A DNA stretch of 64,000 nt from Takakia lepidozioides (lineage: Eukaryota > Streptophyta > Takakiopsida > Takakiales > Takakiaceae): NCBI GenBank assembly GCA_030704615.1, contig CM060734.1:54202042-54266041 (forward strand). Direction: 5' to 3'. The notes beneath the pieces are model-generated. The model worked only from the letters and a program-made list of their open reading frames with translations. It was not told the origin of the DNA and did no database searches. Positions 32,040 through 44,158 of the stretch are shown here, piece by piece (position 1 is the first letter of the stretch; the number at the start of each line of letters is the position of its first letter). Both the position numbers and the translations under genes were made by a program.

Positions 32040-33915
32040 ATACATTCAGGGCCGAGTCTGATGAGAGGGCAAAGTAGACTGAATTTCAACTCAGTGGGGA
32101 TAAGCCTATCTGTACCCACTATCGTAATTAAAAAACCCATGACAAAACCAAGCTGTATTGCAGCTGACTCCCTCCCTCTCTCTGAAAATCTAAACTGTCC
32201 GGGGTTTTCTAAGCAGACAGACCCTCTTGTCAAATCTACTAGGGGAATTATGCCTGTACCTTTGTTGTGGGCGCGGGGTCAATGGGCACGGCAAACAACG
32301 GCAAACAACGGCAAACAACATCTTGGGAGTACTCATTCTTACAGGTACAATTTCATGTTGATAGATCTGACAAGAAAGTCTCGCTGCTTAAAAAAACCCC
32401 TTTCACTGAATCAATAAGTTGAAGAAGAAGGTGCCATCACCACCACCCAACCTGCTAACTTCCAGAAATTCAACATGCAATTGATAGGGCCGAGTCTGAT
32501 GAGAGGGCAAAACAGGCTGCAATACGTCAAAGAAGAAGGTGCCCTCACCACCACCCAACTTGCTAACTTACAGAATTCAACATGCATTCAGGGCCGAGTC
32601 TGATGACAGGGCAAAATAGGCGGCAATAGGTAGAAGAAGAAGGTGCCCTCACCACCACCCAACCAGCTACCTTATAAAATTCAACATGCATTCAGGGTCG
32701 AGTCTGATGACAGGGCAAAACAGGCTGCAATACGTCAAGGAAGAAGGTACCACCACCCAACCAGCTAACTTACAGAATTCAACATGCATTCAGGGCCGAG
32801 TCTCATGACAGGGCAAAACAGGCTTCAATAGGTCAACGAAGAAGGTGCCCTCACCACCACCCAACCAGCTACCTTGTAGAATTCAACATGCATTCAGGGC
32901 CGAGTCTGATGATAGGCAAAACAGGCTGCAATACGTCAAGGAAGAAGGTACCACCACCCAACCAGCTAACTTACAGAATACAACATGCATTCAGGGCCGA
33001 GTCTGATGACGGGGAAAAATAGGCTGCAATACGTCAAAGAAGAAGGTACCACCACCCAGCCAGCTAACTTACAGAATTCAACATGCATTCAGGGCCGAGT
33101 CTGATGACAGAGCAAAACATGCTTCAATAGGTCAACGAAGAAGGTGCCCTCATCACCACCTAGCCAGCTAACTTGCAAAATTCAACATGCATTTGGGCCG
33201 AGTTTGATGAGAGGGCAAAACATAACGGGAATACGTCAAAGAAGAAGGTGCCCTCACCACCACCCAACCAGCTTACTTCAGAATTCAACATGCATTCAGG
33301 GCTGAGTCTGATGAGAGGGCAAACCATACAACATTAGGTCAAAGAATAAGGTGCCCTCACCACCACGGAACCAACTAACTTCAGAATGGCAACATGCATT
33401 CAGGGCCGAGTTTGATGAGAGGGCAAAATAGGCTGCAATAGGTCAAGGAAGAAGCTGCCCCCACCACCACCCAACCTCCTAACTTACAGAATTCAACATG
33501 CACTCAAGGCTGGGTCTGATGAGAGGGAAAAATAGGCAACAGTACGTCAAAGAAGAAGGTGCCTTCACCACCACCCAGAATGCTAACTTTCAGAAAATTC
33601 AACATGCATTTAGGGACAAGTCTGATGACAGGGCAAAACAGGTTGCAATAGGTCAAAGAAGAAGGTGCCCTCACCACCACCCAACCAGCTAACTTTAGGG
33701 TTTAACATGCATTCAGGGCTGAGTCTGATGAGAGGGCAAAACAGGCTGCAATAGGTTGAAGAAGAAGGTGCTCTCACCCCACCCAACCAGCTAACTTATA
33801 GACTTCAACATGCATTCAGGGACAAGTCTGATGACAAGGCAAAACAAGTTGCAATAGGTCAAAGAAGAAGGTGCCCTCACCACCACCCAACCAGCGTACT
33901 TACAGAATTAAACAT
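32040..33915. repeat. Minisatellite, ~14 tandem units of ~95-105 bp plus a split first unit
   Basis: Units begin near 32488, 32590, 32694, 32790, 32895, 32992, 33090, 33193, 33297, 33399, 33505, 33612, 33714 and 33817. The core words are GGGCCGAGTCTGATGA(C/G)AGG, AAGAAGGTGCCCTCACCACC, and CAGCTAACTTACAGAATTCA. Shorter units lack the GCCCTCACC word. A further unit starting near 32048 is cut by a LINE fragment and resumes near 32405. The array lies in the intron region of the CACTA accessory gene. Units are diverged by point changes, so expansion is not brand new. Confidence 0.88.
32080..32345 (+). mobile_element. Short 3' LINE fragment inside the first minisatellite unit
   Basis: Plus-strand words CTGTCCGGGGTTTTCT, GGGAATTATGCCTGTACC and GGGCGCGGGGTCAATGG match, in order, the reverse complement of the LINE at 17850-18200 with a deletion between the last two. 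It ends in three ACGGCAAACA repeats followed by an ATCTTGGGAGTACTC word like that LINE's 3' end. It splits a minisatellite unit. Confidence 0.65.
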
Positions 33916-33966
33916 GGTCAAAAACTAGGTTTGTAAGACTCGTAAGAAAGGTAATGTGACTTACCT

Positions 33967-33970
<4 letters not shown>

Positions 33971-34022
<52 letters not shown>
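33971..34022. repeat. (AG)n microsatellite
   Basis: About 26 uninterrupted AG dinucleotides, on the downstream side of the second CACTA accessory exon (CT-rich on the coding strand). Confidence 0.95.
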
Positions 34023-34027
<5 letters not shown>

Positions 34028-34049
34028 AGAGAGGTCTTAGGGATCCCAC

Positions 34050-35062
34050 CGCCATCTTGTTAGCCTCTTTAGTGGGGGTGGCAGTCCTAGCAGGCCATTT
34101 GGTAGGAGTCATTTGTGGACGAGCTGGCTCAAGCTTGTCAGCACTATCCACGTCCTCCTCCTCCGCTCTCTCGCTCTCTGGTGAGTAGTTTGCACTACGA
34201 GTCGCAGCACTATCCTCCTCCGAGTTTCTCTCCAAGTCGCTCGACTCCTTCTCCTCCACACCCATGTGAACATGAGTATTTGCACTCAAACGACTACTTC
34301 TTCGCAATGGGCCATTCCACACAACGGGCTTTTCGTGAGGCGTACTTTTTCTCTCTACAGTAGGAACTCGGATCACAATCGCGAGATGAAGTCAGTAGTG
34401 TGTAAAAGCGACTTATGCAAAAAATGCGAGAGATTGTGTGTGTGAGTCGAGAAAAAGTGAGAGACTTGTCGCGACGTTGTCCATGTCCCGGGTTGCATCA
34501 GACGGTCCACGTCCATCCAGTGGCGGAGATCGGATGTTGACACGTCGTTTTTTTTCAAAATAAAAACTAGGGTATAAAGTAACCACTACCTTAGTGTCCA
34601 TAACAACTGCTGATTGCTGACATGGCAGTCAGTGATGGGCTATTGTAATCTAGGGACGTCGTTTATGTAACACCAGCTAGTTTGGCCCATGACAACGCAT
34701 GGGAGGCTACATTGGGCCATGAACGAGGGGGAGCGCAATGCAAGTGTTACTTGAGCAAATGATGAGCTGAGAATGTGAGCCAAACAATGAATGAGGAGGG
34801 GAGCACTGCATATAGAGTAGTGGAGCGTGGAGACTGCATTGACTTACCCATGACTGCCTTTTTGTTGCCATTGTAACAACCAGGCTTTGTTCTCGGCTAT
34901 TCTTTGGGCACGGAAGGCTTCGTATGTGAGCATCCCATCCTCTTCTCCTGGGGTAAGTGACTCCTCTTCTCTCCCACCATTAGCTTCAGCAACGGTTCTT
35001 GCCAAATCGTCTCCAGTGTAATCGTCATTCTTGTGTTTTGGGCTGCGTTCACTATCTGCCAT
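34050..35062 (-). pseudogene. CACTA accessory gene, first two exons
   Basis: Exon 1 runs 35062-34848: MADSERSPKHKNDD, then an acidic stretch, then LTYEAFRAQRIAENKAWLL, ending at a perfect ATGG/GTAAGT donor. The YExFRxxRIxEN pattern opens many plant En/Spm accessory proteins. Exon 2 starts about 34350 (AG-rich acceptor), keeping phase, and contains WNGPLRRSSRL followed by Ser/Glu-rich acidic sequence to about 34050. Gene order then continues to 31.3 kb and, across the gypsy, to 8240-7105. The exons are open; later ones carry stops. Head-to-head with the transposase at 35571, so the ~500 bp between may hold a shared promoter. Confidence 0.55.
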
Positions 35063-35570
35063 AGAAGGACTCTCGGTTTTTTGCAAAAATGGGAAGAGAG
35101 AGTATAGTACTACACATTACAATGTCAACAATCACATCGATTGATGGCTTAGGCTGTAGATACAAGCACATGACAACAAATGGGCGCTTGTTGACAAGAA
35201 GAGATACAACAAATGGGTTGGGCTGCAGCTCACCACCTTAAAGATATCCAATCTTAAAGCACTATACCTTGTAGCTAGACTCCAGGGTCTGTTAGCTCAT
35301 TAAATGAGTGGTTAAATCCGCTCCAAATATTACTAGGAAGGTGGTTTGTAGATGACAACAGTCATGTTTTTCCATTTTCTGCACTGTCACAGTCATACTC
35401 ACTCTTTGTGTAGTTGTAAATGCCAATGATGACCTCTGAAACAATCACTCAAAAAGTGGTTTTTTACAAGTCTGTGAATAGTGACAGTAGGTTGTTGTAA
35501 GTCATTCTTAAGACTTAGTCTATTAATCCTGATTCTCCCCCTCATACCAAGCAAGGAATTCCATAGCATC

Positions 35571-36540
35571 ATGGAGCCGGACAGAGCGGCTACTCACATG
35601 CTCCGGTGTCGAGAGCGTGACGATGCTATTTGGCAACGTGAAGAGGCCCGGTGTCGAGAGTATGGTATCAACAAGTGCACATGCCCTTGCAGGAAGTGTA
35701 AGGGTGGAGGACGACCTTTCGCATTAGACAGAGTGAGAAAACATCTAATGGAGATTGACAGACCCCCTGCGTTCAGATCCTGGAGAGGAAGGAGGCACGC
35801 TTCTGACGATGAATGGGAAGAAGAGGCCATGGAGGTCGGTCAGGACGTAGCTTCAGCAAATGGAGGGATTAATCGGGATCGTGTTGCTGGAATCGCAGGA
35901 CAGCCTCACCGGACACACGGACAACTGAACATGAATGTTGAGGTGCAGCGCATGATCCAAGAGACCTTTCAGATCATAGATACACCTGAAATTGCAAATG
36001 GGGCAGAAGTGGAGTTAGATGATATATATGTTCAATGTGACACGAACACCCTAGAAGAAGCCCATGACCTGATTGCGGGTGGGGACTCTCACACTGATGA
36101 TCCCATCTCATTGGAAGAGGCATGTCTACCTTTATATGAAGGCTGTAAATCCTCTAAGCTTGCAGCCACCATGCTTATAATGAATCTATGCACAACACAT
36201 GGGTTTACAAATGGCTTTGCGGAGGAAATGTTCTCTTTGCTGCAGAAAATCTTGTTGCCACAACCAAACGTACTACCCATATCTTTCTACCATGCAAAGA
36301 CCATGGTGAGCAAGCTTGGGCTTGCTTATGAGAAGATCGATACTTGCCCAAAGGGGTGTGTGTTGTTTAGGGATGACTTGAAAACTTCATAGAGTTGCCT
36401 TAAGTGTCAAAGCGCCCGATTAAAAAATGTGGGGAGATCCAAGGTACCTGTTAAGGTGCTTCGACATTTTCCATTGATACCACACCTTTTGCGTATGTAT
36501 AGATGCTCTTCTATTGCAGAATTAATGACCTGGCACAGTC
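35571..36540 (+). pseudogene. CACTA (EnSpm) transposase, N-terminal part
   Basis: Starts at MEPDRAATHMLRCRERDDAI (35571). The transposase-associated zinc region is CTCPCRKCKGGG with RVRKHLMEI and FRSWRG. About 200 residues later comes the TNPD/Tnp2 lead-in: CLPLYEGCKSSKLAATMLIM, EEMFSLLQKILLPQPNVLP, YHAKTMVSKLGLAYEKI and CPKGCVLF. An in-frame TAG at 36390 is followed in frame by CLKCQSARLK, KVPVKVLRHFPLIPHLLRMY and AELMTWH, all expected next in the family. Beyond about 36590 no similarity remains, so the catalytic DDE region is absent. Such proteins move the element by binding the subterminal repeats. Confidence 0.85.
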
Positions 36541-38278
36541 GGAATGCATGCTTGCTGGGCCACAGAATGAAAAAGGAAATGAGAGAAAAAATGTGTCAAA
36601 CATAATGGCCAACTGCTCCCGGTCACCACCCCTTCATTCTCCACTCCACGGACAATCAAATCTACTTAGGGGAGCCCCAGTTCTTCTGCACATGACATAG
36701 ACAGTACATGTCAAACAATCCAATCTCAGTCTTGACAACAACTTGTTGGGCAACACCTCGACTGAGATTTATATCTCGCAATTTGACAGCTCAATCGAAG
36801 TTGATGAGAAGCACACAATCCGAGTTCAAATCTCAATGGTTGGGCGATCAAAACAAACTGCCTTCGACTAGTATATCATGTATCACCCTGGAGGTGTCTA
36901 CCTCTGTTGTACTGGCAGACTTAATCTCCATACAACAGATCTGAACTCTACAGGAGTTATGTGCAGAAGTCGAAGCACCTAGTCATTGGTGAACTCAAAG
37001 GCCTGTGAACTCTCCAGTGGTGCATTGACTTAAGAGGGCAATGAGGGTATTGTACTCCCTTCCCCCAATTCTATTGCTGAATTTACAGAGTTGGAGACAT
37101 TGCGCTTTTGTGCTTAAGACCCACCATGGTGCATCCCTTCGCAAGTGGGAGAATTGAATAAGTTACTGGTGAGCGTGATGAGCGTCAGTCACGATCCACA
37201 ATTGAGAACATGTCCCTACCGAAGACTTCATATCCTGCCCACCTCAAGTGTGGGTCCTGCCTCTGCTTTCATGCTGTCACATGTGATGCATCCAGCAATG
37301 ACATGATACTTTATAACGTAAACCCAAAAGAATCGAACAAGGAGGAGAGAGGGTCCATCCGATCCCACTTGAGCAGCTCGAAAACAACTTATATTGCTTG
37401 AGCTGTAGGAAGATCTCTGTGAGAGTCTGGTTGTGTATCGGAATAAGACTATAGTATTTCCCAAGGATCCCATCATAGAAAGGACAGGAAAGAAGAAATG
37501 TTCTTCACTTTCACTTTCTTTGCTGTTGTCCCTGGCGCAAATAAGGCACAGGCGGTCCTCACGCTGCAGGTGCCAGTCTCCATCCACAGAAAGGAAGGAG
37601 AACTGCATCTCACTACAGGTTTTTCGTGCGGGATTCACACAAGCACACTCTGAGGCAGTAGCAGCTCTGGACTGAGGACACAAGTAGTGTGCATCTCCCG
37701 GCCGATGGTGAGCACCGGCAAGTTTAGTGGTGAATAGTAGCTACATTCACACTTTGTATCTTGATTCTAAACTGCATTGGGAGTAATAGACACAGATCCG
37801 TGCTTGCAGCATCATGTAAGAAAGCAGAGCCTTGTCAACTTGCATGTTACTATTTCATATTGAACTCACCGCTCCATCTTGCAAATGCTGTTCGAGAATG
37901 ACGTGAGTCCGGGACTAAATGTATGATCTTGGAGAGTTAGAGACAAATTTGCCGACACCGTTGCAACTGTACTTCTTGTTAGGCTGCCAAGAAAACGACT
38001 GCAAGCCCCCAATGTTGTGTCTGTCTACAATGTTGACGGACTTTCTCCTTGTGCCAGGAGCCGTCTCAACACACAGACTTTCAGCTCCCCCTGTGCCAAA
38101 GGAGGTTTCAACCTTCTGTCCAGGGAGACACGATGCCTTAATCTGGAGGTGCTAAAAAACGAGTGCAATAGCAGTGCATAGACCGTGTTGACGTTTAGAT
38201 ACATGACGTCCATGCTGAGGTCTTGTTGTGGGTTAAGTAGTTAAGGTTGTGTAAACCATCACTTTTCTCACCTTTGCT
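36541..38278. other. No gene recognised
   Basis: Several short open frames on both strands (for example 37228-37683 minus, 151 codons) show no recognisable domain and overlap one another. No CACTA right end (TAGTG preceded by ACCACTC-type repeats) could be located, so the CACTA element may be truncated here. Confidence 0.4.
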
Positions 38279-40645
38279 TTATCGTGCCACCTGCCAGGAG
38301 GTGAACAGAAATTTGATAGCAGCACAAAAGCTCCGGCGTGCTCTGGATGGATCCGTCCAGAGAGTGCTTTTTGCCACACGTTCTGCTATCTCCACATCTC
38401 CATGAATTCTGCAAGCACCAAGCAAAGCTTTCCAAATAGCATCACCCACTTTCATTGGCATTTTGTTAGCGAAGTTCTCTGCCTCATCCAGTTGCCCTGC
38501 ACGGCCAAGTAGGTCCACCATGCAGCCATAATGCTCCATCATAGGAGTGAGGCCATGTTGACACATGGACTCAAAGTAGTGATGACCTTCATCAACAAGG
38601 CCGACATGGCTACATGTCGAGAGAACACACATAAAGGTGATGTTGTCGGGCCTACAGTCTTCCTGGTCCATGTGTTCAAATACTTGGAGGGCCTCCCTAC
38701 CACACCCATGTTGAGCATATCCTGCAATCATTGAGTTCCAGGAGATCACATCCCGTTGAACCATATTATCAAACACGTGACGTGCATCCTTTATGCTCCC
38801 GCATTTCGCATACATGTCAACCAGGGTATTTTGCAGAATGATATCCGGTGTGATTCCAGCTTTGGCAATGTACGCATGCACCTCTTTGCCCTTTTCAAGT
38901 GCTGCAAGGCTGGCACACACATTGAGAACACAAATGAATGTGATCCTGTTGGGCCTTATCCCTTCCTCTAGCATTTGCTCATAGATCTCCAAAGCTTCCC
39001 TACCAAAACCATGCTGGCCACATCCTGCTATTATGGTGTTCCAGGAGACCACATCTCGTTGAGGCATATTGTTGAAAATTTGACGTGCATCCTTTATGCT
39101 CCCGCATTTGCCATACATGTCAACAAGGGTATTTTCCAGATTAATATCGGGCCCCATTTTGGCTTTGACGATGTCAGCATGGACTTTTATGCCCTTGTCC
39201 AGTGCTGCCAAGCTGGCACACGCATTGAGAATGCAAATGAAAGTGACCTTGTCAGGCGCTACTTTTTCTCCTATCATTCGATCATAAATCTCGAGAGCAT
39301 CCCTACCACACCCATGCTGAGCATATCCAGCTATCAAGGCGTTCCATGAGACCACATCTCGTTGAGCCATGTTGTTGAATAGTAGACACGCATCCTTCAT
39401 GCTCCTGCATTTGGCATACATGTCAATGATGGTGTTCTCCAGAATGATATCCGGCCCAATTTTAGCTCCAATGATGTCTGCATGGACTTCTTTGCCCTTT
39501 TCCAGGGCTACAACATTGGCGCATGCATTGAGAACGGAAATGAATGTGACCCTGTCCGGTATCACCCCTTTCTGTATCATTTGTTCATAGATCTCAAGAG
39601 CTTCTTTACCACTCCCATGCTGAGCATATCCAGCTACCATGACATTCCATGAGATCATATCTTGTCGAGCCATTTTATCAAAAACTTGGCGTGCACGTTC
39701 CATGCTCTGACATTTGGCATACATGTCCAGAAGTGCAGTCTCCAGAATGATGTCTGGTGCAATCCCAGCTTTGCATATATTAGCATGGACCTCTATGCCT
39801 TTTTCCAGGGCAGCCAGACTCGCACACGCCTTGAGAATGGAAATGAATGTGATCCTGTCAGGAGTCAAACCTTCCCCTATCATTTGCTCGTAGATCTTCA
39901 AAGCATCCCTACCACACCCATGCTTGGCATATCCTGCTATCATTATATTCAACGTATACATATCTCGTTCTGGCATATTGTCAAACACTTGGCGTGCATC
40001 CATCATACTCCCACACTTGGCATACATACTGACAAGGGTGTTGAGTACAATGATGTTTGGCTCGAATCCACTTTGAGTAGCATGGGCATGCACCTGCTTT
40101 CCCTCTGCTAGGCCTTTTATGTTGATGCACTCCTGTAAGAGACTAATATAAGTATTGGAGTCAGCACGAATACCTTGTTTTTTTAAAATGTGCAGCGCCT
40201 CTTTCAGTCGTCCTGCCTGACACAATGTCCCCACATCCCCACGCATGCCAGAAAAGTTCTTGCGCACTACCTTTCTCAGTCCTTCCAGCAAACGTTGTGG
40301 TGGTTGTGTTTCATACTCACACCCCTTGACAGCCTGCATTTTACCAAACCCTGTCTGTTGGCCAGTGTCTGGACCATCGTCCGATTGTGCTTGACCTTGT
40401 ACCATGGAAGCTGGCTCTGTTTTCACCCAAGCAGGGAACTGACCCTCAATGTGAAGGGCCTTGATTGTGTGCTTATGTCGGAAGTCTGGTGATCTTTGAC
40501 TTTTCTGCGACAACCACCAATTGGCAAAGGAATAACCGCTGCTGACCAGGCTCACCTTATCAGGCCTGTTCTCCCACCAATGTGAAGAGTCTGAGAAGAA
40601 GTCCGGCCAGCACTGTTCTATGCTTATGGCTTGGCCTGCAAACAT
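38279..40645 (-). pseudogene. PLS-class PPR protein with a broken C-terminal E region (788-codon frame)
   Basis: N-terminal ~120 residues (start ATG 40645) carry SLVSSGYSFANWWLSQKS, which resembles the leaders of the neighbouring PPR copies and could be an organelle-targeting region. From about residue 140 the P (35 aa), L (35 aa) and S (31 aa) repeats alternate, with signatures such as NTLVSMYAKCGSMMDARQVF and ERDMYTLNIMIAGYAKHG, to the final L2-S2 pair (CVLSTCSHVGLVDEGHHYFE, GCMVDLLGRAGQLDEAENF). The E motif starts (IWKALLGACRIHGDVEIAER), then a one-base shift near 38330 diverts the frame; the expected continuation (GAFVLLSN, KAKVRKVM) is in another frame and ends without a DYW domain. Either a pseudogene or a protein ending in PPR-E. 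Family role: sequence-specific organellar RNA binding. Confidence 0.8.
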
Positions 40646-42510
40646 CAGTAGAACCTCAATCTTTTAGCAGCTCCTAGTTGCCAGACTCAGCTAGTCACAG
40701 CTTAGAACAGCAGTGCAGCTGCTGGCTTGATTATTGGCAATGCAAACCATAGCCACATATACCATGTACGTTTTGGACTTACCCATCCCAGGGAATCGAG
40801 TGTTAGTGTAAAGACTGCTTAGACATCATGGAAATATTGTTAATTGCGGCTGCAAGGATGTAACCAACCGGTTAGAGTGAACTCAAAATCAATATAACTG
40901 AACTACTTGCAGCATGATTCTGAGAGCTCTATGTGCAAGAACTGTCATAATTCTCACTCTGAGAGGAAACCTGGTGGTATTTATCCAGAAACGGAGAAAC
41001 CATGGCCAGAAAATAGCCAAGTAATACGTAGAGATCTCTCTCACACAAATTTAATCGAGGGAAGAAAGGAGAGAAACCGGAGACAGTCTAAGAGACCCCA
41101 AAAGACAAGCAAAGAGATACGTGGGTATACCTTCCCCAGGTTTCCCTGCAGGCTGGGTCAGCCTAATAGCCATCACTCGAAGGGGTCTGGAGCACAGCAT
41201 TGCCAAGATGGGTGACCGTTTCAGCTCCACCCTTCTTAATCTGCACCCTGCCATACTTCTGAGCGCGCATGCTGCCATAACTGTTGCCTGGGAGAGATAC
41301 ATTCCTCCTTCCTCTTATCAAGTCACAACAGTATCTTATCTCCATAGATGAAGAGCCTGGTTCGGAAGGGAGCAATTCCAGGTGCTGTTGTACCCTTCAG
41401 ATCCAACAATTCGTGACCAGCTGCTGTTAACAGAGCTTCCTAATCTCTACACGCAGAATATCAAGCCCTTCACGTTGGAGTACTTCACCGCAGAATTCCA
41501 GATTGGAGGCCTAGTCTGGATAATCGCATCGACTCTCCGCAAGTTCCCTCTGCAACAGATGTTGAGCAATAGCATTCCACTTTTTGTGGGTCCATCTGAT
41601 TGTCAATTCTTACCTTCATAACAAAATCATCTGCTACTACTCCCACTTCATTAGCATAAACATCATTGCGGAAGTACTTGCTTCTCACCCTGCTTTGCTG
41701 ACGGGAATACGCACCTCATACAAAGACTTGCAACTACAAATTTCGGAGCGAGGTGCAAAATACCTACACAGCTTGGTTCTATCCTGTTTTCAGTTGCGAG
41801 CCACAGTTCGATGCCTCTGCTGTACCCATCGTACCGGGCCGGCCATGGAAATTTAGTGCGGCTGAGGCCCTCGGACGCATTTTTGATGGCTGCGATGCTC
41901 ACCTGGCGGGAATATCTCGCCTCGTAAGGTGCCATCCCCTCTAACTAAGAAATCCTGGCGGGGTCTTTGCGCAAATGGAATCCATCTCTTCTGACCAGGA
42001 ATCAGGATGTGAGGTCGTTTACACGATTGAAGGGAGGGCTCAAAAGCCCCTGGATCCCTAGATCAGACACCCGACTTTCCGGTCGAGAGGGATGCTTATC
42101 ATAGTATTTGCATGCCCACCGAAGCTCAAAAACGTGGGAAGGATCTGATGGGACACAACTAGGCTCTGCCTCTTATGCCTGTGAACAAGCTCAAGCACTA
42201 CCGTGCAAAGAGCCTCAATGAATCTTTGTCTAAGTGACTGCTGATGCCTGCCTGGCTTGAGTGGTGTGGTGTGTATACCTATCCGTTCAGTGCATTGCGA
42301 CAGTCATAGGTGACAAGACATCCAGTAATATCACGTGTGCTGAGTAGTAATCAGTTAACACAAGTGAGCTATCATCTTGTCCGGTCAGAGGTCTCTGTCC
42401 GGTGATAGGGTTACCTTATGGCTACTGAAATCAATCATGCTTCTGTGTGTTTTCTGAGGTGAGGGAATGTTATCTTAAGGTTCCAATTCTTTGGTGCTCT
42501 TGCTGTCAAT
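40646..42510. other. PPR upstream flank; possible 5' exon at 41115-41302 (minus)
   Basis: On the minus strand, 41302-41115 encodes SRPLRVMAIRLTQPAGKPGE just before a GAAG/GTAT donor-like site. A similar segment with the same donor context precedes the plus-strand PPR gene (53960-54150: SRPLQVMGVPPTQSAGKP). That conservation suggests a real 5' exon or leader. The rest (41380-42480), including an 79-codon frame at 41382-41621, is unrecognised. Confidence 0.4.
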
Positions 42511-42513
42511 TTG

Positions 42514-43505
42514 CTAAATCATGATGGCTGCCTGTGTATCCCACTTGAGAAGGTTTTTGCTGCAAGTTCCACTAGCTCCACATTGCAATGCTCCACAACC
42601 AGCACCTGGTTTGACTGGCATTTGATTAACAATGTCTTCTGCCTCATCCAGTCGCCCGGCACGGCCAAGAAGATCCACCATGCAGCCAAAATGCTCCACT
42701 GTGGGAGTGAGGCCATGATCTTGGCTCATGCACTCAAAGTAGTGACAGCCTTCATCCACTAGGCCCACATGGCTACGTGCAGAAAGAACAGCTGTAAAGG
42801 TGATAGCATTTGGTTTCAAACCTTCCCATTCAATTTGTTCATATAGTTGAAGAGCCTTCTTACCACACCCATGTTGAGCATATCCTGCAATCATCGCGTT
42901 CCAGGAGACTACATCTCGTTGAGTCATTTTCTCAAACACTTGATGTGCATCCTTTACGCTCCCACATTTGGCATACATGTCTACAAGGGTATTCTCCGGG
43001 ATGATATCTGGAGCGAGTTGGGCTTCCATGATCTCAGCATGGACCTCCTTGCCCTTTTCCAGGGCTGCCAGGCATGCACATGCATTGAGAACACCAATAA
43101 ATGTGGCCCTGTCGGGTTTCACTCCTTCCCGTATAGCTTGCTCATAGATCTCCAACACCTCCCTACCACACCCGTGCTGCACATAACCTGCTATTATAGC
43201 ATTCCATGACCATACGGTCAAACACTTGGCGAGCATCCACCATGCTCCCGCCTGTGGCCTACATGTCAACAAGGGCCGTCTCCAGCATCATATCCAGCCT
43301 TGTTCCTGTTTTAATTATGTCAGAATGGACCTCCATGCCCTTACCCAAGTCTGCCAGGCTGCTACAAGCTTTGAGAATGCATTAATGTGACCTTGTTTGG
43401 CATGACCCCTTCTTGTAGCTTTTGCTCATAGATCTTGAAAGCTTCCCTACCACAACCATGCTTGGCATATCCTGCTATCATTATATTCCAGGTAAACATA
43501 TCTCG
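42514..43505 (-). pseudogene. PPR pseudogene, 3' part (left of the LINE)
   Basis: A minus frame of 252 codons (42514-43272) has PLS repeats (IAGYVQHGCGREVLEIYEQA, NTLVDMYAKCGSVKDAHQVF) and the terminal L2-S2 motifs (VLSARSHVGLVDEGCHYFEC, GCMVDLLGRAGRLDEAEDI), then loses the E motif and stops. Upstream pieces (43280-43500) are in other frames and lack a full repeat. The sequence runs into the LINE at 43506 within an RDMFTWN motif; the rest of the gene is at 50992-51877. Dead by shifts, deletion and insertion. Confidence 0.85.
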
Positions 43506-43521
43506 GTTTTGTTTTGTTTTG

Positions 43522-43552
<31 letters not shown>

Positions 43553-43560
43553 TTTTTTTT
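43506..43560. repeat. (TTTTG)n and T-run: the LINE 3' tail
   Basis: Nine or so GTTTT units followed by about 14 T. On the LINE strand this is an A-run followed by (CAAAA)n, a tail slipped during priming. It marks the 3' end of the LINE. Confidence 0.9.
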
Positions 43561-44158
43561 CCTTTCAGGGGGATTCTAGCCCCGACAAATTTATTGAAGA
43601 AGAGGTAAGGAAAAAATAACCTTATAGAGAGCCATAAGGCAGATTACAGAGGTACCACTCAGAACCAACATTACAGAAATCAAGGAAGATGAATCTAGAC
43701 TAAGTAGGAATTAATTCCTTACATAGTCGAAAACAGGGAGAAGTGAGGAGAAAGGATAGAGCTGAAGTGTCCACCCTACAGAGATGAACCTGTCCAGCAA
43801 GAAGAAGGAGAGCAGGACCTAGTCTGCCAGAAAACATCCTACATATTGCCTCGTTTCCTCTTAGGACCCTCATAAGTAAGCTGTGTCTTTGCTTTTGCTT
43901 TCCTAGAGCCACTACGTTTGTGTCTCCAATTTATTTCCGTGTCTTCATTCTCCAGCGGAGTCTGTTTCGTACTAATTGAGCTTCCAACAGGCAGGGGGGG
44001 AATCTTCCCACACAATTCTTGTGTCTTCAATTCTCCTGCAGAAAACAAAGTCCTTCCCCCAAGATTCGTCGAACTTGGCAAAGAGTTGGGATCTTCGATT
44101 GCTGTGACACTTGGAAAGAGCTGTAAGCAAAACAGACCAAGCTTTGCGAGCCTCAGAC

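Noticed and set aside
32040-33915. CRISPR-like array
   Set aside because: Whole units of ~100 bp repeat without short conserved repeats and unique spacers; eukaryotic transposon context.
37228-37683. 151-codon minus-strand ORF
   Set aside because: Overlaps other frames, Cys/Ser-rich without a known pattern, no neighbours to support it.
41382-41944. Plus-strand frames that look protein-like
   Set aside because: Short, in several frames, and no family recognised; kept only as unassigned sequence.
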